The notes: a model not told the origin generated them from the sequence alone. A DNA stretch of 40,385 nt from Ktedonobacterales bacterium (GCA_025935195.1 JAICVS010000022.1:1-40385), one strand, 5' to 3'. Counted from the stretch's first letter, positions 1 through 9,680 are shown. Translations and numbers: made by a program.

Positions 1-428
1 ACGTACGCCGCCCCGCCGATGGCCTCCGCCGGGAAGAGCTTGACCATCTCCGCCCCCGCGCGCTGCGCCGTGATGATCTCCGTCGGCGTGAGCGCGCCCA
101 GCACGCAAGCCACGTTGGCGTCGCGACAGACCGGGATCAGCTCCTGCGCGCAGATCGGCGACGCGATGAAGCGCGCGCCACACGAGATCGCCTCCGTCGC
201 CTGCCGCGGATCCAGCACCGCCCCCGCGCCCACCAGCACATCGCGCCGCGGCGCCAGGTGTGTCAGAATCTCCTGCGCCCCCGGAATCGTCAGCGAGACC
301 TCGATGGTCGTGACGCCCCCCGCCGCCAGCGCGTCCACCACGCCAAGCGCCTGAATGGCGGACGCGGTACGTACCTCGGCCACCAGGCGGCGGCGCTCCA
401 TCAGCGCGACCATCTCACGTGGAATCAT
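1..428 (-). CDS. eda: KDPG/KHG aldolase, partial (C-terminus outside window)
   Basis: Reads leftwards from an ATG at 426-428 and runs off the left edge, leaving about 142 residues. Family knowledge: this class I aldolase cleaves 2-keto-3-deoxy-6-phosphogluconate (and 2-keto-4-hydroxyglutarate) to pyruvate plus an aldehyde, the last Entner-Doudoroff step. Seen: the TIM-barrel opening with the T-I-E-V catalytic Glu segment, the G-A-G-x-V-L segment, the F-I-A-S-P strand and near the edge V-K-L-F-P-A-E, whose Lys forms the Schiff base. A GGAG lies four bases before the ATG. It is divergent from the ribosomal protein operon on its right. Family is clear; true substrate (KDPG or KHG) cannot be told from the fragment. 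Confidence 0.88.
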   Translation of the reverse strand, partial: MIPREMVALMERRRLVAEVRTASAIQALGVVDALAAGGVTTIEVSLTIPGAQEILTHLAPRRDVLVGAGAVLDPRQATEAISCGARFIASPICAQELIPVCRDANVACVLGALTPTEIITAQRAGAEMVKLFPAEAIGGAAY

Positions 429-590
429 CTGGCTCCTGCCCTTCCGCGCCCGCCCGCGCCGCGACGACGATACCCGCGATCGCAACCTCGGCGGTTCGCC
501 CTCATCCTATCACGCCCGACCTAACGCCCCGCCGGATGGGTGGCGCGACGCCGCGCGCCGGGAGACCGGGAGACATGCGAAAAATAGTGC

Positions 591-620
591 TTGCGCGCCG
601 CGAAAGGGCTATGTTATACT
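591..620 (+). promoter_or_regulatory. Sigma-70 promoter of rpmI-rplT, extended -10
   Basis: TTGCGC at 591-596, an 18-base spacer and TATACT at 615-620, with TG at 612-613 one base before the -10 (extended -10). Transcription would start near 627, about 87 bases before rpmI. No infC gene lies between this promoter and rpmI, so the L35-L20 pair seems to have its own promoter here. The remaining 429-590 stretch shows nothing else. Confidence 0.65.
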
Positions 621-661
621 ACTTCGGTGCGCGGCGAAAGGGGCGTAGTGTAGCGTGTCGT

Positions 662-703
662 CGGCCCGGCCGCCCACGGAAACGTCCTGAATGGGCCGGA
701 GAG
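662..703 (+). promoter_or_regulatory. Possible autoregulatory hairpin in the rpmI leader
   Basis: CGGCCC at 662-667 can pair with GGGCCG at 693-698, and the 3' arm touches the GGAG at 698-701, which is the only Shine-Dalgarno candidate for rpmI (ATG at 714). L20 is known to bind leader structures of its own operon in other bacteria; that this hairpin does so is inference. Confidence 0.3.
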
Positions 704-713
704 ACGAAAAACC

Positions 714-920
714 ATGCCAAAGCAAAAGCTCAAGACGCATAAAGCCACCGCCAAGCGCGTGCGCGCCACCGGGACCGGCAAGTTCATGCACATGAAAGCC
801 GCCCGCACCAAGTATCGCCGCAAGAAGGATCCGACCCGCAACCGCTCGTTGAGCCAGCCGTCGGTCATGTCCAAGGGCGATTCGCTCAAGATGAAGAAGC
901 TGCTGCCCTACGGCATCTAG
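714..920 (+). CDS. rpmI: 50S ribosomal protein L35 (bL35)
   Basis: 68 residues, the usual length of bL35, a small basic protein of the large subunit. The start M-P-K-Q-K-L-K-T-H-K-A-T-A-K-R and the later R-R-K-K-D and L-L-P-Y-G-I ending are diagnostic. First gene of the rpmI-rplT pair, 55 bases before rplT. In most bacteria infC precedes it; here it is preceded by its own promoter and leader. The Shine-Dalgarno signal is weak and partly inside a possible hairpin, which would fit translational control. Confidence 0.97.
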   Translation: MPKQKLKTHKATAKRVRATGTGKFMHMKAARTKYRRKKDPTRNRSLSQPSVMSKGDSLKMKKLLPYGI

Positions 921-975
921 CCGGACGCGGGCTCCCCGGAGGCCGTGACGGAGAAGCCGGGGGTGGAGGAGAGCA

Positions 976-1344
976 ATGCCACGAGTCAAGCGCGGCGTCA
1001 CCGCCCGCAAAAAGCACAAGAAGATTCTCAAACGGACCGAAGGCCATTGGGGTGCGCGGCATAAGCTGATCAAGACAGCGCGTGAGTCCATGATGCACGC
1101 GCTGCGCTACTCCTATCGCGACCGCCGCAACCGCAAGCGCGACATGCGCCAGCTCTGGATCACGCGCATCAACGCCGCCTCGCGCATGTACGGCATCAAG
1201 TACAGCGACCTCATCCACGGCCTCGCGCTCGCCCAGGTGGACGTGGACCGCAAGATCCTGGCGGACCTCGCCGTCACCGATCTCGCCGCCTTCGGCGCCC
1301 TCGCCAAAGCGGCGCGGGCAGCCCTGGATCAGCAAAAGGCGTAA
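976..1344 (+). CDS. rplT: 50S ribosomal protein L20 (bL20)
   Basis: 122 residues. bL20 binds 23S rRNA early in assembly of the large subunit and in many bacteria also represses its own operon. Seen: M-P-R-V-K-R-G-V start, the K-K-x-L-K-x-x-x-G-x-x-G-A-R-x-x-L segment, then [19 protein letters not shown] and [19 protein letters not shown] stands just before the ATG. A long inverted repeat follows the stop, probably ending or attenuating the ribosomal-protein message before the methyltransferase gene. Confidence 0.97.
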   Translation: MPRVKRGVTARKKHKKILKRTEGHWGARHKLIKTARESMMHALRYSYRDRRNRKRDMRQLWITRINAASRMYGIKYSDLIHGLALAQVDVDRKILADLAVTDLAAFGALAKAARAALDQQKA

Positions 1345-1362
1345 GGGCGCATCCCGAAGTAC

Positions 1363-1400
1363 GACGCCGCGCGGAACCGCCTCATCGGTCGCGCGGCGTC
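1363..1400 (+). terminator. Long hairpin after rplT
   Basis: An 11-bp perfect inverted repeat (1363-1373 with 1390-1400) has a second 4-bp stem inside (1376-1379 with 1386-1389). No clean T-run follows, only TTCGCGTT, so it may be a weak or factor-dependent terminator, or an RNA-stabilising hairpin. Confidence 0.45.
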
Positions 1401-1447
1401 TTCGCGTTGACACAACATACCCCATACCCTCAGGAGGAGCGGCGGCG

Positions 1448-2296
1448 ATGATCACCAGCGGCTCGAACCAGCACATCGCGCTGCTGCGCACCCTGCATAC
1501 CCCCAAAGGCCGCGCCGAGCATGGCGCGTTCCTCATCGAGGGGCCGCACTTGTTGGAGGCGGCGCTCGACGCGCGCCTCACCCCGCCGCTGATCGTCTAC
1601 GATCCCGCCCACCTGGAGCGCGGCCCCACCGGCCGCCGCCTGCTCGGCCGCATCGAGGAGGCGCGCATCGCGGGCGCGCAGACCTTCGACGCCGCCCCCA
1701 CCGCCATCGAGCGCGCCAGCGACACCCGCACGCCCCAGGGCGTCGTCGCATCCATCGCGATCGCCGATCTCGCGCCGGAGCGGCTGCGCGCGCAGCGCCG
1801 CGGGCGCATGCGCCCCATCCTGCTCATGCTGGACGCCATCAGCGATCCCGGCAACCTCGGCACCATCCTGCGCTCCGCGCTCGCCGCCGACGTGGACGAA
1901 GTGCTGCTCGGACCCGGCTGCGCCGATCCCTACGCGCCCAAGGTCGTGCGTGCCGGCAGCGGCGCGCACTTCCACCTGCCCGTGCGCGCCGACCTCACCT
2001 GGCGCGCGATCGGCGAGCTGCTCGGCGGCGCCCCCACCATCCAGCAAACGCTGCTGACCGAGGCAGACGCGCACACACCCTACGACCGCCTGGACCTCAC
2101 CCAGCGCACCGCGCTGATCGTCGGCAACGAAGCTCACGGCGCCTCACCCGAGGCGGCGCGGCTCGCCACCGCGCGCATCGGCATCCCCATGTGGAACAAA
2201 GTCGAATCGCTCAACGCGGCCATCGCGGCGAGTGTGGTAGTATTCGAGGCAGCGCGGCAACGCCGCGCACGCGAGGCGCACGACGCCGAGCGATAA
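1448..2296 (+). CDS. SpoU/TrmH-family RNA 2'-O-ribose methyltransferase
   Basis: 282 residues. SPOUT-class enzymes transfer a methyl group from S-adenosylmethionine to a ribose 2'-OH of rRNA or tRNA. Seen: an N-terminal substrate-binding domain (about 1-115) with the F-L-I-E-G strand; motif 1 D-P-G-N-L-G-T-I-L-R-S-A (about 138-150); motif 2 L-I-V-G-N-E-A-H-G and motif 3 I-P-M-x-x-K-V-E-S-L-N-A-A-I-A-A-S near 225-262, which form the trefoil-knot cofactor pocket. AGGAGG at 1432-1437 supports the start. Its place between rplT and pheS is common in other bacteria. The exact modified nucleotide cannot be read from sequence. Confidence 0.92.
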   Translation: MITSGSNQHIALLRTLHTPKGRAEHGAFLIEGPHLLEAALDARLTPPLIVYDPAHLERGPTGRRLLGRIEEARIAGAQTFDAAPTAIERASDTRTPQGVVASIAIADLAPERLRAQRRGRMRPILLMLDAISDPGNLGTILRSALAADVDEVLLGPGCADPYAPKVVRAGSGAHFHLPVRADLTWRAIGELLGGAPTIQQTLLTEADAHTPYDRLDLTQRTALIVGNEAHGASPEAARLATARIGIPMWNKVESLNAAIAASVVVFEAARQRRAREAHDAER

Positions 2297-2317
2297 GCAC
2301 AGCATGGCGACGACGGA

Positions 2318-2593
2318 GAGAGTAGGCGGAGGAGCGCGGACAGGGAGCCGGGGCCGGCGACTGGAAGCCCCAGCGCGCGCGAGACCACTGAAGTTCACTC
2401 CAGAGCCGGCGGCTGAAGCCGGGGCGGGAAATCTCACCCGCTCTGGTGCGTAGGCGCAGCGGATGCCCACCGATAGCGGGGCGACAGAGCGGGGCGCGCG
2501 ATCGATCCCTTCGGCGGTCGGCGCGCTCAATGCGGGTGGTACCACGGAGCGCACACGGCGGCTTCGTCCCTTTGGACGTGGCCGCCGTTTTTT
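2318..2593 (+). promoter_or_regulatory. T-box riboswitch, tRNA-Phe specific
   Basis: The antiterminator carries the T-box motif GGGTGGTACCACGG (2534-2547); its TGGT can pair with the tRNA end ACCA, so the discriminator base would be A. Flanking GCGCTC (2523-2528) and GAGCGC (2547-2552) close the antiterminator stem. Upstream, AGTA at 2321-2324 and the G-A-A segment at 2390-2392 fit the Stem I S-turn, and the specifier reads TTC at 2394-2396 (Phe) followed by A. Known mechanism: uncharged tRNA-Phe stabilises the antiterminator and allows read-through into pheS. The promoter is not certain; TGG-TAGTAT (2235-2243), at the end of the methyltransferase gene, is one candidate. Confidence 0.9.
2555..2593 (+). 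terminator. T-box terminator hairpin
   Basis: ACGGCGGC (2555-2562) pairs with GCCGCCGT (2581-2588), with an inner CGTCC/GGACG stem, then a run of six T at 2588-2593. It is the alternative fold to the T-box antiterminator. Confidence 0.9.
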
Positions 2594-2632
2594 GTTGACC
2601 TAGCCCCGCCGAACGGGGAGGAGGCAGACACG

Positions 2633-3682
<1,050 letters not shown>

Positions 3683-3712
3683 GCATTGAACCACGGAGAA
3701 GGAGTTCACACC

Positions 3713-4741
3713 ATGCACCTGCGCCTGCTGAGCCTGGGCTTCGGCAACGTCGGCCGCGCGCTGGCGGCGATGCTGGCCGCGAAGGCCGATGAGCTGCGCG
3801 ACCGCCACGACCTGACGCTCAGCTTCACCGGCATCGTCACGCGCTCCACCGGCCCCGTCATCTTCGAGGAAGATGTCAGCGCCGCGCATCTCGTCGAAAC
3901 AGCCTGGCCCGACGGTCGCGTGGGCGCACCCGTCCCGCCGCTGCTCGGCGACGTGCTGGCGCTGATCCGCCAGTCTCCCGCGGACGTGGTGCTGGAGCTG
4001 ACGCCGCTCAACCCGCACAGCGGCCAGCCCGCCATTGACCACATCCGCGCCGCGCTGGCCACCGGCAAGCACGTCGTCACCGCCAACAAAGGCCCCATCG
4101 CCTACGCCTACCGCGAGCTGCGCGCGCTGGCGCGGGAGCATGGCGTCGCGCTGCGCTTCGAGTCCACCGTGATGGATGGCACGCCGCTCTTTGGCATGGC
4201 TGAGGCATGCCTGCCCGCCACTACCATCCACGGCTTTCGCGGCCTGCTCAACAGCACCAGCAACTACGTCCTCGGCCGCATGGCCGCCGGCGAGACACTG
4301 GAGCAGGCCGTCGCGGGCGCGCAGCGCCTGGGCATCGCCGAGGCCGACCCCAGCAACGACCTGGAAGGCTGGGACGGCGCGGTGAAGGCGACTGTGCTCG
4401 CCAACGTCCTGATGGACGCCGACATCCGCCCTGGCGATGTGGACCGCTCCGGCCTGGGCGCCGAGGCGATGCGCGCCGCGCGGACCGCGCTGGCGCCGGG
4501 CGAGACGCTCAAGCAGCTCGTCGTCGCCGGCCGCTCCGACTCTACCGGCGTCACACGGGCGAGCGTGCGACTGGCCGCGCTGCCGCCGTCCGACTTTTTC
4601 GCGCATCTCTCCGGCAGCGAGACCGCGTTGATGCTGCGCACCGACACGATGCAAGACCTGACGCTCATCGAAGGCGAGGGCGGACCCGGCCAGACCGCGT
4701 TCGGCCTCGTTGCCGACCTCGTTGCTATCGCCAGAGCCTAA
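3713..4741 (+). CDS. hom: Homoserine dehydrogenase (no ACT domain)
   Basis: 342 residues from the ATG at 3713, chosen because GGAGAAGGAG stands nine bases upstream; an ATG at 3686 lacks such a site. Reduces aspartate semialdehyde to homoserine with NAD(P)H, the branch point to Thr, Met and Ile. Seen: Rossmann loop G-F-G-N-V-G (about residues 7-12), the T-A-N-K-G-P strand near 123, N-S-T-S-N-Y near 180, and E-A-D-P-S-N-D-L-E-G-W-D-G-A-V-K with the catalytic Lys near 225. It lacks the C-terminal ACT domain of threonine-regulated enzymes. Lies 30 bases after pheS and 28 before pheT, so it should be co-transcribed and share the Phe T-box. Confidence 0.93.
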   Translation: MHLRLLSLGFGNVGRALAAMLAAKADELRDRHDLTLSFTGIVTRSTGPVIFEEDVSAAHLVETAWPDGRVGAPVPPLLGDVLALIRQSPADVVLELTPLNPHSGQPAIDHIRAALATGKHVVTANKGPIAYAYRELRALAREHGVALRFESTVMDGTPLFGMAEACLPATTIHGFRGLLNSTSNYVLGRMAAGETLEQAVAGAQRLGIAEADPSNDLEGWDGAVKATVLANVLMDADIRPGDVDRSGLGAEAMRAARTALAPGETLKQLVVAGRSDSTGVTRASVRLAALPPSDFFAHLSGSETALMLRTDTMQDLTLIEGEGGPGQTAFGLVADLVAIARA

Positions 4742-4769
4742 CCCCCAGATAGAGAGTGGAGCGAACCGC

Positions 4770-7367
4770 ATGCGCGTACCCTATTCCTGGCTGAAAGACT
4801 ACGTTGACGTCGAGCTGCCGGTCGCGGAGCTGGCCCACCGCCTGACGATGGCCGGGCTGGAGGTGGACCGGGTGGACTATGGCTGGCCTGGCATCGTCAC
4901 CGCCCAGATTCTCTGGCAGGAGCGCATCAAAGGCTCCGACCACCTCTGGGCCACCCGCGTCACCACCGGCACGGAGGAGCTGAGCGTCGTCTGCGGCGCT
5001 CCTAACATCCAGGTGCGCGACAAGGTGCCGCTGGCCCGTGTCGGCGCGAAGGTCGGCGAGATCACCATCGGCGAGAAGCGCGCGATGGGCGTCCTCTCGC
5101 AGGGCATGCTCTGCTCGCCGCGCGAGCTGGGCCTTTCGGATGACCATGCCGGCATCCTCATCCTGCCGCCCGACACGCCGCTCGGCGTGCCACTCGGCGC
5201 CGTCATCGGCGAGCCGGTGATTGACCTCGATATCAAGGCCCATCGCGGCGACCTCTTCTGTATGGTCGGCGTCGCCCGCGAGGTTGCCGCCTTCACCGGC
5301 AAGACGCTGCGCCCACCCACCATCGCCGTCAAGGAGAAGGGCACGGCCGCCGCGAAGCTGATGAAGCTGGAGGTGCGCGACGCCGAGCTTTGCCCGCGCT
5401 ACACCGCGCGTGTCATCCGCAACGTCACTGTTGGCCCCTCGCCGCAATGGATGGCCGACCGGCTGATCGCCGCCGGCATGCGCCCCATCAACAACGTCGT
5501 GGACATCACCAACTACGTCATGCTGGAGCTCGGCCAGCCGCTGCACGCCTTCGACTACGACAAGGTGGCCGACCATACGATTGTCGTGCGCCGCGCCGCG
5601 CCAGGTGAGACGCTCACCACGCTGGACGGCGTGACGCGCCACCTCACCGCCGAGATGCTGCTGATCACCGATCCCGCCGGCCCGAACGTGATTGCCGGCA
5701 TCTTCGGTGGCGCGCGAGTGGAAGTCTCCGAGACCACCACCAGCGTGCTGCTGGAGGCCGCGCACTTCAAGCCGACCAACATCCGCCGCACCTCCGTCAC
5801 GCTCGGCCTGCGCACTGAGTCATCCGGCCGCTTCGAGAAAGGCCCAGATGTCGAGCTAACCGCCCTCGCCGTCGACCGCGCCGCGCAGTTGCTGGCCGAG
5901 TTGGCCGACGGCGGTGTCGCGCCCGGCCGCGTGGATTTCTATCCCCACCCCGTCACCCAGCGCGCGCTGACCTTCGAGCCAGGGCAGGTTCCCTGGCTGA
6001 CCGGCATGACCGTGACGCGCAACGAGGTGATTGACAGCCTGAGCGCGCTCGGCTTCGGCGTCGGCGACGCCGTTCCCGGCGGCGCCGATGAGACGCTGCG
6101 TGTCACCGTGCCGACCTGGCGCGGCGATGTGGAAGAGAGCGCCGATCTGGTCGAGGAGGTCGCGCGCATCGCTGGCTATGAGCGCATCCCCAGCACCATC
6201 CCCACCGGCCCGCTGCCCCAGCCCTCGCGCGATCCCTGGTTCCGCCGCGAGGACCGCATCCGCGAGGTGCTGGCCGGCGCCGGCCTCACCGAGACCGTCT
6301 CGTACACGCTCACCAGCCGCGCGGCGATGGCGAGCCTGCTGCCCGGCGTGGGCGGGCGCGACGAGCTGCTGCTGGCCGCCCCGGCTCCTGGCATGCGGGC
6401 GGACGACGCGGGCGAGACCGGCGATACGGCATCCGTCGCTGTGAGCGGGCGCGCGGCGGAGCGGCGCGCGATCGCCGCCCTGGCCGAGCGGCTGCCCGCC
6501 ATCGCGCTCGTCAACCCGCTCAGTAGCGAGCTGGGTGTGCTGCGCCTCACGTTGATGTCGGGCCTGCTCGACATCGTGCGCGAGAACGCCAAGCACAGCG
6601 ATGCCGGTCTCTGGTTCTTCGAGCTGGGGCGGCGCTACCTGCCCACCGCCGAACTTGCCACCGGCACGGGGCTGGCCGACGAGCGCCACACGCTCGCCAT
6701 CGCCATGAGTGGCCCGCTCGTCCAGTCCTGGGCCGCGCCCGACCGCGACGCCGACTTCTCCGGCCTGAAGGGCGTGGTCGAGACGCTGCTGGGCGCGCTC
6801 AAAGTCGCCGGCTACCGCTTCACGCCCACGCGCCATCCGACTTTCCACCCCGGCCGTGCCGCGCTGCTGGAGGTCGCCATCGCGCATGGTGGCGAGCTGA
6901 CGAGCGAGGGTGGCGGCGGCGAGATAGTGGAATCGGCCTGGGCGCCGGTGGCGGTGCTGGGCGAGGTCCACCCGGACGTGGCCGAGCGTTTCGACCTCAC
7001 CAAACGCACCTACCTGATGGAGATGGACCTGGAGCGGCTATACCTCGCCGTGCCGGAGACGGTGCGGCAGATGCCGATCGCGCGCTATCCAGCGGCCCAG
7101 CGCGACCTTGCCGTCGTCGTCCCCCAGGATGTGCCAGCCGCCGAGGTCGAGGCCGCCATCCACGCCAGCGGGGCGCCGCTCGTGCGCGGCGTGCGCCTCT
7201 TCGACGTGTACACCGGCGCGGGCATTCCCGAAGGGCGCAAGAGCCTGGCTTACGCCATCACCTACCAGTCGCCGGAGCGCACGCTCACCGACGCCGAGGT
7301 CGAGCGCACGCAGGCCGCCATCGTCGCCACGCTGCGCGAGCGCTTCGGCGCCGAGCCGCGGGGCTGA
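4770..7367 (+). CDS. pheT: Phenylalanine-tRNA ligase beta subunit
   Basis: 865 residues from the ATG at 4770 (M-R-V-P-Y-S-W-L-K-D-Y is the standard PheT start; the open frame continues upstream without a family match). Domains in order: tRNA-binding OB fold about 40-150; B3/B4 editing domain about 210-390, which clears mischarged Tyr-tRNA-Phe; B5 about 400-480; catalytic-like core from D-P-W-F-R-R-E-D-R-I; C-terminal ferredoxin-fold anticodon domain about 770-862 ending in E-R-T-L-T-D-A-E-V. Odd: a roughly 55-residue Gly/Ala/Asp-rich insertion at about 524-578 between two conserved core strands. Last gene of the T-box operon. Confidence 0.96.
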   Translation: MRVPYSWLKDYVDVELPVAELAHRLTMAGLEVDRVDYGWPGIVTAQILWQERIKGSDHLWATRVTTGTEELSVVCGAPNIQVRDKVPLARVGAKVGEITIGEKRAMGVLSQGMLCSPRELGLSDDHAGILILPPDTPLGVPLGAVIGEPVIDLDIKAHRGDLFCMVGVAREVAAFTGKTLRPPTIAVKEKGTAAAKLMKLEVRDAELCPRYTARVIRNVTVGPSPQWMADRLIAAGMRPINNVVDITNYVMLELGQPLHAFDYDKVADHTIVVRRAAPGETLTTLDGVTRHLTAEMLLITDPAGPNVIAGIFGGARVEVSETTTSVLLEAAHFKPTNIRRTSVTLGLRTESSGRFEKGPDVELTALAVDRAAQLLAELADGGVAPGRVDFYPHPVTQRALTFEPGQVPWLTGMTVTRNEVIDSLSALGFGVGDAVPGGADETLRVTVPTWRGDVEESADLVEEVARIAGYERIPSTIPTGPLPQPSRDPWFRREDRIREVLAGAGLTETVSYTLTSRAAMASLLPGVGGRDELLLAAPAPGMRADDAGETGDTASVAVSGRAAERRAIAALAERLPAIALVNPLSSELGVLRLTLMSGLLDIVRENAKHSDAGLWFFELGRRYLPTAELATGTGLADERHTLAIAMSGPLVQSWAAPDRDADFSGLKGVVETLLGALKVAGYRFTPTRHPTFHPGRAALLEVAIAHGGELTSEGGGGEIVESAWAPVAVLGEVHPDVAERFDLTKRTYLMEMDLERLYLAVPETVRQMPIARYPAAQRDLAVVVPQDVPAAEVEAAIHASGAPLVRGVRLFDVYTGAGIPEGRKSLAYAITYQSPERTLTDAEVERTQAAIVATLRERFGAEPRG

Positions 7368-7376
7368 TCGTCCGCA

Positions 7377-7414
7377 CGGCAATGTTGACTGGGATGGTCA
7401 ACATTGCCGTTTTT
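7377..7414 (+). terminator. Rho-independent terminator of the pheS-hom-pheT operon
   Basis: A 13-bp perfect stem, 7377-7389 with 7397-7409, has a 7-base loop and is followed by TTTTT at 7410-7414. The same hairpin also forms the left end of the GGCAA repeat that follows. Confidence 0.9.
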
Positions 7415-7740
7415 GCCACTTTTTCATTTTGTAGCGGACGTATCCTCCTCTCAAACGCCGAATTTAAGCGGGTTTGCCGGGCCACGGAACTTGACATGTG
7501 GCGTTATGGGTGGCAAAAGTGGCAAGATCGCGGCAAGGATGTGGCAAGAAACGGCACGGTGGGCGGCAAAAACGGCAACGTTTGGCGTGGATGCGGGGGT
7601 GTCCACGCTGCCACGCATGCGGGTGCAAGCGGGTGAGATGGGCGTGGGTTGTGCCTGTATGCGATTGTCAAGGTGCTAGCGCGGCGGGGTGGTCGCGCGA
7701 TGATGGAACTAATTTACCACGAAATAGGCGGGGTGTCAAG
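7377..7740 (+). repeat. GGCAA dispersed repeat, copy 1 (about 364 bp)
   Basis: Aligns along its whole length with 22525-22896 and in its middle with the reverse strand of 10436-10600. It starts with the terminator hairpin, then a moderately conserved stretch, then a run of GGCA(A) units at roughly 9-12 base intervals (about 7507-7595), and ends with the shared AAATAGGCGGGGTG segment. No convincing gene is present in it. With 7741-7798 it fills the pheT-to-transporter gap. Confidence 0.8.
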
Positions 7741-7798
7741 CGGCGCGACTACAGATTGCCGGGCGGGTAAGGGAATAGTGACGCTTCGTCATAATCCA

Positions 7799-8935
7799 TC
7801 AGTGGCGTGATCCCGCCTCCTCTGGCAGCTTCACCTTCCTGAATATCCGCCAGAGCAGCACGTCCTGCACGACTTTCAGCGCGCCCGCCAGCAGGAAGGG
7901 TAAGCCCAGTGCCAGCAGCGCCGGCTGCAACAGCACTCCCGACACTACCGGGCTGCTCGCCGATCCCGCTCTGCGCGCCAGCGAGGTGACGCTCGCCGCC
8001 GCCGTCCGCTCCTCCGGCGCTACCAGCGCCATCGTGTATGTCTGCCGCGACGGCACATCCATCTGCGAGAACGTCTGCCGCAGCAGCAGCACCGCCGCCG
8101 CCAGCGGGAAGGCTGGCATCAGCGGCACCAGCGCCAGCAAGACGTTCGATGGCAGGTGCGTGAAGACCATCGTGTTGAGCAAGCCGATGCGCCGCGCGAT
8201 CGGCGCCACCGCCAGGAAGGAGAGCGCGGTGATCAGGTTCGCCGCGAAGAAGAGCGCCGCCAGCGTTGCCAGCGGCACGCCGAAGCGCAGGTAAAAGAAC
8301 AGCGCCATCAGGCTTTGCACCACGAACCCGCCCGCGAAGGCATCCAGGCTGAAGAGCGCCGAGAGCGTCAGCACCACCCGCCGCGAGCGCCCCAACGGCG
8401 GCACGAGCCGCCTTCTCGCACTCGTCACGCCCGCCGCACCCGCCGCACCGGCAACATCCGCCGGCTCGACTCGCGGCGAGAGCCGTGTCACCAGCAGCGT
8501 CACCACCAGCGCCGCCAGCGCGTACACGCCGAACATCAGCCGCAGCCCCGTCGCTTGCGCCACGCCAACCCGCGCCAGCGCCTCCGGCAGCGCCGCCGCC
8601 AGAGCGCCGAGCGCGCCCGCCAGCGAGGCCACCAGCAGCAGCGGGTAGGCGCGCACGAGACCGAAGACCGCCCCCGTCGCCGCCATCAAGATCGCCAGCC
8701 CCGCCAGCGTGCGCCGCCGCCCCCAGCGGTCCGCGAACAGGCCAATCGCGTACGTGTCGGCGAAATCGCCGATCAGCGAGACGGTGATCAGCGCGCCAAT
8801 CGCCGTCGTCGGCAGCCCATCGTTCTTCAGTGAGACGCCGAGCACCACCGCCAGCAGCCCATAGGCGAACTGCCGCACCCCGCGTGACGCGACGATCAGC
8901 CGCGCGTCATGCGTGCCGGCGGTATCAGGCCGCAT
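7799..8935 (-). CDS. MFS transporter
   Basis: 378 residues from the ATG at 8935. A GTG at 8965 is an equally possible start: the minus-strand TAAAAT at 8973-8978 would place a transcription start almost on that GTG. The frame stays open further upstream without family support. About 12 hydrophobic helices are visible; the loop after helix 2 carries G-x-x-A-D-R-W-G-R-R-R-T, the major-facilitator signature, and the mid-protein Arg-rich segment is the central cytoplasmic loop. Resembles drug or small-molecule exporters, but no substrate can be named. Convergent with the pheT operon and divergent from the gene at 9103. Confidence 0.8.
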   Translation of the reverse strand: MRPDTAGTHDARLIVASRGVRQFAYGLLAVVLGVSLKNDGLPTTAIGALITVSLIGDFADTYAIGLFADRWGRRRTLAGLAILMAATGAVFGLVRAYPLLLVASLAGALGALAAALPEALARVGVAQATGLRLMFGVYALAALVVTLLVTRLSPRVEPADVAGAAGAAGVTSARRRLVPPLGRSRRVVLTLSALFSLDAFAGGFVVQSLMALFFYLRFGVPLATLAALFFAANLITALSFLAVAPIARRIGLLNTMVFTHLPSNVLLALVPLMPAFPLAAAVLLLRQTFSQMDVPSRQTYTMALVAPEERTAAASVTSLARRAGSASSPVVSGVLLQPALLALGLPFLLAGALKVVQDVLLWRIFRKVKLPEEAGSRH

Positions 8936-9102
8936 GTGAGTTGGTGAGAGGAGTGTGTGCTTCACGGCACCTATTTTATGCCGGATCGCCACAGCGTGCG
9001 AGGACGAAGCGCACAACCAACCATCTCCATCGCATACGGACTGCTTTCGTGCTATCCTGCTGAGCGTACACGCCAACCAGGGAAAGAGGGGGAGCATCCA
9101 CC

Positions 9103-9621
9103 ATGCAACGGCTGCGTTCCTTGCTCTGGCGGCACCGGCGCGTGACCGCCGCGGCTCTCACCCTCATCGCGCTCGCGCTGCTGGTGGCGGCGTACGTGGG
9201 CGCCTACCACGTCGCGGCGGGCTATGCGACGGCGGTCGAGGTGACGATCGCGCGGCCCGACGGGACTGTTGCCTACAATGCGAACATCACTGACGGTAAT
9301 GAGGTGCAGCGTCTGCACCGCCTCCTCAACGACGTTCGAGCTTACCCTGGCCCCAATCCATTGATTCGAGCCAGTATGCCGCCATGCTATTACGGTCCAG
9401 ACTATGATCAGCACTTCTACTCGTACGAGGTGCGCTTCTCGATCGCCGGCCTCCCCACGCAGGTATTTGAAGCGGGCAAAGGCTGCTTCATGGACGAGTT
9501 TACGCTTGGCTTCGGTTCGCCCGATGTGCGCTATGACCCCCTGACCGCGTCAGGCTGGTCGGCGCTGCTGGGCATCGCGCCCGCGCTGCCCGACGTGCCG
9601 GCAAGCGACCAGCATAGCTAG
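9103..9621 (+). CDS. Hypothetical membrane-anchored protein
   Basis: 172 residues, family not recognised. A basic start (R-x-x-x-W-R-H-R-R) is followed by one hydrophobic helix at about 15-38, so the protein is probably a signal-anchored protein whose C-terminal 130 residues lie outside the membrane. That part contains two Cys (in P-P-C-Y-Y-G and G-K-G-C-F) that could form a disulfide, and many aromatics. GGGGGAG precedes the ATG. A TGC-TATCCT element at 9050-9058 is a possible extended -10. Divergent from the MFS gene and convergent with the ChrB-like gene. Confidence 0.7.
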   Translation: MQRLRSLLWRHRRVTAAALTLIALALLVAAYVGAYHVAAGYATAVEVTIARPDGTVAYNANITDGNEVQRLHRLLNDVRAYPGPNPLIRASMPPCYYGPDYDQHFYSYEVRFSIAGLPTQVFEAGKGCFMDEFTLGFGSPDVRYDPLTASGWSALLGIAPALPDVPASDQHS

Positions 9622-9680
9622 CCTTATCCCGCTGTTCGTACGGTCGTGCCAGCTTCCACTCGCGCGCCGCATCACTCTCT

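Noticed and set aside
1407..1430. TTGACA followed by TACCCT before the rRNA methyltransferase gene
   Set aside because: The spacing is only 12 bases, too short for a sigma-70 promoter.
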